DNA of 7,927 nt from Actinomycetota bacterium (GTDB lineage Bacteria > Actinomycetota > Acidimicrobiia > Acidimicrobiales > Microtrichaceae), in contig JAFDWA010000061.1 of assembly GCA_018268735.1 (NCBI GenBank), forward strand, positions 1 to 7,927. Reading direction: 5' to 3'. Positions 5,801-7,927 of the stretch are shown in pieces. The notes under the pieces were generated by a model. That model worked only from the letters and a program-made list of their open reading frames with translations, searched no databases and was not told the DNA's origin. Positions within the stretch are counted from its first letter, which is position 1, and the number at the start of each line of letters is the position of its first letter. Position numbers and translations under genes: made by a program.

Positions 5801-7311
5801 CGGGCGGTGACGTACATGACCACCTCGCCCTGGGCCTGGGCGACACGGATGTCGTCGACGACGCGCGTCGCGGGCCAGTGCGCGGCATCGATCCGTTCGG
5901 CCATCGAGGTCGATCCGCCGGCGAGGACGACGTCGAGGTCGAGCTCGATCGCGGCGCCGACCAGGCGTTCGGCCAGCGGTTCGGGCTCTTCGACCAGCGT
6001 GACCAGAGCGTGAAGGTGGTCGCCCCGCCACAGGGCGAGCACCTTCCGGCCGCCGTGGCGCATGCGGCGCGCCTGCGCGTCGGTGCCCCGGGGCGCACGG
6101 GCGTCGCCGCGCCACGGAGCGAGCGTCCAGGACCCGCGTCGCTGCTCGACGGTCGGATCCTCGACGTCGAGCAGACGGCGGCAGCACAGCTCGCAGTCGC
6201 TCACCGATCGACCCTCTCCGATCGGGTGCACCGCGTCGATGCCCCAACGCCCGGAGCTCAGCAACCGGGCGTCGATCGCGAGCATCGACACTCGGTCCAG
6301 TCGACGCAGCGCAGCGGGGTCCATGACCACCACGCCGTGCGAGGACAGCACCATCGTGACCGTCGACGCGAACACCTCCCGTCCGAGCGTCGCCGCCTTG
6401 GGCACACCGGCCAACGCCAGATCCGCGGCCCGACGAGGATCGCGGCTCAGCCCCAGGCTCACCCCCACCGCTCCCAGGGATGTCACCGCGGCACCGTCGC
6501 TGTAGCGCTCGATGTCGCCCTTGGGCATGGGGATCGGTCGGGGCGGCAGGGGTCGGGGCGGATGGCGGACGCTCTGGGGGCCGACGACCAGTTCGGCTTC
6601 GTGGCGGCGCCACGCCGCTCGCCGGGCGAGCTGCTCGCCGACGCGCACCGACTGGTGGGCGAGGTCGACCACCAGGCCGACCGCGCCCTGCCCCAGGGCC
6701 TGGGCGGTCGCGTTGGCGCCCGCGATGAGCACGTCGGTCGCGGGTGGGCCGAGGCGCGACTCGAGGGCGCCGCGGATGCGCGGTTGGCTGTCGGCCAGGC
6801 TGACGAGGCCGGGGATCTCTGCGGGGATCCGGGCGAACCGCAGCGTCTGACCCGCAGCCACGACGCCGAGCCCGACGACATCCGCGGCGATGGCCACCGC
6901 CCGGCGCTGCACGGGTTCGAGGTCGCCAGGGTGGTCGGGGAGGTGGTGCGGGAACCGCTCCCCGGCGGTTCCGTGCGCTTCTTCGACGTCTTCGATCGCG
7001 TCGATCAGGTCGTCGATCTCGACCGACCCGGGATCGATCACCACCACCGCTCGCCCGATCACGGCGTCGACTTCGGCCCATTGCACCCCGTCCAAGCGCT
7101 GCAACGCCGAAGCGAGCGCGGCGCCCAGGTGGGGGTGGCGGTCGTCGAGCGCGCCCCGCACCTCGACATGGACGTGGTCCCCGACCACCGACACCCGTCG
7201 GCTGCGGCGACCTTCGCGGTCGCCCAACCAACCCTGCACCGCTCGGATCGGCGCCGGAACCGTGAGCTGCGGCGCTCGGAGCGTCGGGAGGCGGATGCCG
7301 AGGTCGACCAC
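2806..7311 (-). CDS. Large P2-type cation-transporting ATPase with degenerate N-terminal ATPase half (CtpH/CtpI-like)
   Basis: This 1501-residue membrane pump has two parts. The C-terminal part (about 615-1501) is a complete P2-type ATPase: M1-M2 about 670-712, actuator motif TGES (780-783), PEGLP in M4 (893-897), phosphorylated Asp936 in DKTGT, nucleotide-domain FESRR (1021-1025) and KGAPE (1043-1047), TGD (1144-1146), TGDGAND (1215-1221), then M5-M10 to about 1458. Glu894, Asn1283/Glu1286 and Asn1311/Thr1314/Asp1315 match the SERCA calcium ligands, so Ca2+ or a similar cation is likely. The N-terminal part has an HMA-like fold without CxxC (38-114) and a degenerate M4/P-domain/M5-M6 copy (about 299-610) lacking the catalytic motifs. 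Length fits mycobacterial CtpH/CtpI (about 1500-1600 residues). The GTG start lies four bases after the upstream stop and no Shine-Dalgarno is evident. The tail is rich in Pro, Ser and Thr. Confidence 0.96.
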   Translation of the reverse strand: MVDLGIRLPTLRAPQLTVPAPIRAVQGWLGDREGRRSRRVSVVGDHVHVEVRGALDDRHPHLGAALASALQRLDGVQWAEVDAVIGRAVVVIDPGSVEIDDLIDAIEDVEEAHGTAGERFPHHLPDHPGDLEPVQRRAVAIAADVVGLGVVAAGQTLRFARIPAEIPGLVSLADSQPRIRGALESRLGPPATDVLIAGANATAQALGQGAVGLVVDLAHQSVRVGEQLARRAAWRRHEAELVVGPQSVRHPPRPLPPRPIPMPKGDIERYSDGAAVTSLGAVGVSLGLSRDPRRAADLALAGVPKAATLGREVFASTVTMVLSSHGVVVMDPAALRRLDRVSMLAIDARLLSSGRWGIDAVHPIGEGRSVSDCELCCRRLLDVEDPTVEQRRGSWTLAPWRGDARAPRGTDAQARRMRHGGRKVLALWRGDHLHALVTLVEEPEPLAERLVGAAIELDLDVVLAGGSTSMAERIDAAHWPATRVVDDIRVAQAQGEVVMYVTARAHAGLMASDVGIGMAVAGGRVPTGADLIVQHGLAQGWLVLDAVSRARSVSRRSALLAAAGATAGSGWALLGSGRSTAGRLMLGINASAVASMVNGALAGVGVAGVTLPRPEPLHRWHEMDLDAVLAAVASDPEGLPAPEQELRRRAESARPAPSRVGFVEALRDELINPLTPLLATGAALSAAVGSLTDAGLVIGVAGINAGVGAIQRLRTEQSLAALEEREVPAVRTLVAGAPTPVPADRLVVGDVVLLGPGEAVPADCRLLALESLEVDESSLTGESQLVDKSLEPAPGAPVAGRHCMLYEGSVVASGNATAVVVSVGVDTEVGRSQLAAAHPPATGVERRLQRLTDITIPVTVGAGVISTGLGFLYQRPLREAVGSGVSLMVAAVPEGLPAVATLAQVAAAHRLAERNALVRNPRAIEALGRVQQVCFDKTGTLTEGRLRVAIVSDGLDEWRCGTDDARLPDRGRSVLRTARWATPPFDGNGSLNHATDRAVVDAAAAAGITDSELDRRAQLPFESRRALHAVLGRVGRRHVVSVKGAPETVLPLCDAWTRDGRTTALDVEQHRILEEHVHALGRRGLRVLVVASATVGTDAGLNEVSDLPSLTVDGFVAIADPVRPTAAAAVDLLQGAGVHLAMITGDHASTAEAIAAELGMLNGSVVLTGTDLDALDDDALDAVIGDTAVFARVTPMQKVRIVNAYQRIGRPVAMTGDGANDAAAIRLADAGIALGRRGTDAARASADVVVTDDRIETIVDAVVEGRAMWESVRGAVAILVGGNLGEIGFTLAGSVLGGQAPLNPRQLLLVNLLTDMAPALAIALREPDHVTPESLLRAGPDASLGPVLLRDIAVRAGTTASAATSAWLIARLSGTPTRARTVGLVALVGTQLAQTIVDGGTRPTVLAAMGVSVAALVVVVQTPGVSTFFGCRPLGPVGWGIALGATAGATASSIALPWAAERIGSAVVGAAAQVRNGAAVALHPSPTPSPTPSSTMEGTPS
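2817..2824 (-). promoter_or_regulatory. Ribosome-binding site of the small hydrophobic protein gene
   Basis: On the minus strand GGAAGGAA is followed by seven bases (CCCCATC) and the ATG at 2809. It lies wholly inside the last codons of the ATPase, supporting the 75-residue reading frame as a real gene with reinitiation at the ATGA overlap. Confidence 0.7.
2834..2863 (-). repeat. 12-bp tandem repeat in the ATPase C-terminal tail
   Basis: The unit GACGGGGTGGG plus one variable base occurs at 2834-2845 and 2846-2857, with a partial third copy at 2858-2863. It encodes the PSPTPSPTPS tail of the ATPase on the minus strand. This is a low-complexity, slippage-prone stretch of whole codons outside the transport core. 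Confidence 0.75.
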
Positions 7312-7315
7312 GGGC

Positions 7316-7927
7316 TCAGGCGATCGGACCGATGGGGATCGCGACGGTCGCGGCGCCGGTCGCGTCGTCGAGGTCGAGCCCAGGGGTCTCCATCTCCGGT
7401 GAGCGGAACCAGTCGAGGAACGTGATCGCCACGGCTGCGACGACGGCGTAGATCGCCAGAACGGTCAGTGGCTGACCGATCCCGTGGCCGTCGAAGTAGA
7501 TCGAGTTGCGCAGCAGCAGGTACGCGTTCCGCGGGGGGAGGAGCGGACCGACGCCGTTCCAGAACGAGGGGAGGTACGCGGCGCCGTTGGAGCCGCCCGA
7601 GGAGGGGTTGCCGAACTGGAGGATGAGGATCAGGGTGACGACGACGCCGGCTGGGCCGAGCACGCGGCGGAGCACTGCGGTGAACAGAGCGACGACGAGG
7701 ATGATGAGCGACAGGATCGGCCATGCCGTCCAGAACGAGTCGGCGGGGAAGCCCTCGAGCCAGTAGGTGACGGCCAGGTCGACGACCAGTCCGGTCACCG
7801 CCGCGAACCCGAGCAGCCAGAGGCCGCGCCACCTCGCCGACGCGGTGCCGACCGCGTTGGTCAACATGGCGGCGGACATGTAGCCGCCCACCAGCAGGGC
7901 GACGAGCACGGTGGCGGGGACCAGTGC
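7316..7927 (-). CDS. YhgE/Pip- or DUF3533-like ABC-2 type membrane protein, 5' truncated
   Basis: This is the last 203 residues of a membrane protein that enters from the right edge; the frame is open to the edge, so the GTG at 7909 is not the real start. About five hydrophobic segments are visible, near residues 2-22, 36-57, 66-86, 93-105 and 150-171 of the fragment. Between the fourth and fifth lies GNPSSGG (106-112), followed by LPSFWNGVGPLLPP and a LLLRNSIYF block. That arrangement is characteristic of the C-terminal membrane domain of YhgE/Pip and DUF3533 (SNG1-like) proteins in the ABC-2 permease-related group. Their substrate is generally unknown, and the large extracytoplasmic domain expected between the first and second membrane helices is off-window. 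The stop lies four bases before the ATPase GTG, so both are probably on one transcript. The C-terminus is a short polar then hydrophobic tail. Confidence 0.75.
   Translation of the reverse strand, partial: ALVPATVLVALLVGGYMSAAMLTNAVGTASARWRGLWLLGFAAVTGLVVDLAVTYWLEGFPADSFWTAWPILSLIILVVALFTAVLRRVLGPAGVVVTLILILQFGNPSSGGSNGAAYLPSFWNGVGPLLPPRNAYLLLRNSIYFDGHGIGQPLTVLAIYAVVAAVAITFLDWFRSPEMETPGLDLDDATGAATVAIPIGPIA

Noticed and set aside
5384..7231. 615-codon minus-strand open frame
   Set aside because: It overlaps the ATPase entirely, is dominated by Arg/Pro/Gly and shows no motif. The overlapped ATPase frame is homologous to a known family.
5707..7425. 572-codon plus-strand open frame antisense to the ATPase
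   Set aside because: Its composition (Arg, His, Asp, Gly) is typical of antisense frames in GC-rich genes, with no membrane segment or domain. A fusion of antisense coding at this length is not credible without further evidence.

Overview
The window is about 70% G+C and densely packed on both strands. Its codons strongly favour G or C in third position, and the left-hand gene pair (a LytR_C-domain protein followed by rsfS) is an arrangement typical of high-GC Actinomycetota. I infer an actinobacterium, possibly of the Acidimicrobiia. Species or family cannot be fixed from the sequence alone.

The left part (1-1069, + strand) is housekeeping. It holds the 3' end of a cell-envelope protein with a LytR C-terminal domain, then 30 bases further on rsfS, the ribosomal silencing factor. 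A perfect 8-bp inverted repeat lies over one of the candidate rsfS start codons.

The rest (1030-7927, - strand) reads right to left as a tight four-gene cluster. It contains: (i) the C-terminal part of a multi-pass membrane protein with the GNPSSGG signature of YhgE/Pip- and DUF3533-like ABC-2 proteins; (ii) four bases later, a 1501-residue P-type ATPase of the very long actinobacterial kind typified by mycobacterial CtpH and CtpI; (iii) overlapping its stop codon (ATGA) and with its own ribosome-binding site, a 75-residue glycine/valine-rich hydrophobic protein; (iv) after a 72-base gap with a strong Shine-Dalgarno sequence, a DUF1254/DUF1214 protein. The last gene runs convergently into rsfS and their coding ends overlap by 40 bases, leaving no room for a conventional terminator between them.

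The ATPase is the centre of interest. Its C-terminal ~890 residues form a complete P2-type pump with the A-, P- and N-domain motifs and SERCA-like ion-binding residues in M4, M5 and M6, so Ca2+ or a similar cation is the likely substrate. Its N-terminal ~610 residues contain an HMA-like fold without CxxC and a second, catalytically degenerate copy of the M4 / P-domain / M5-M6 part of the same fold. The small protein is translationally coupled to it and has a seven-residue glycine periodicity, which makes it a candidate accessory or regulatory membrane subunit. The promoter of the minus-strand cluster must lie beyond the right edge. No tRNA, rRNA, IS element, CRISPR or attachment site was seen, and no stretch over 300 bases lacks a gene.
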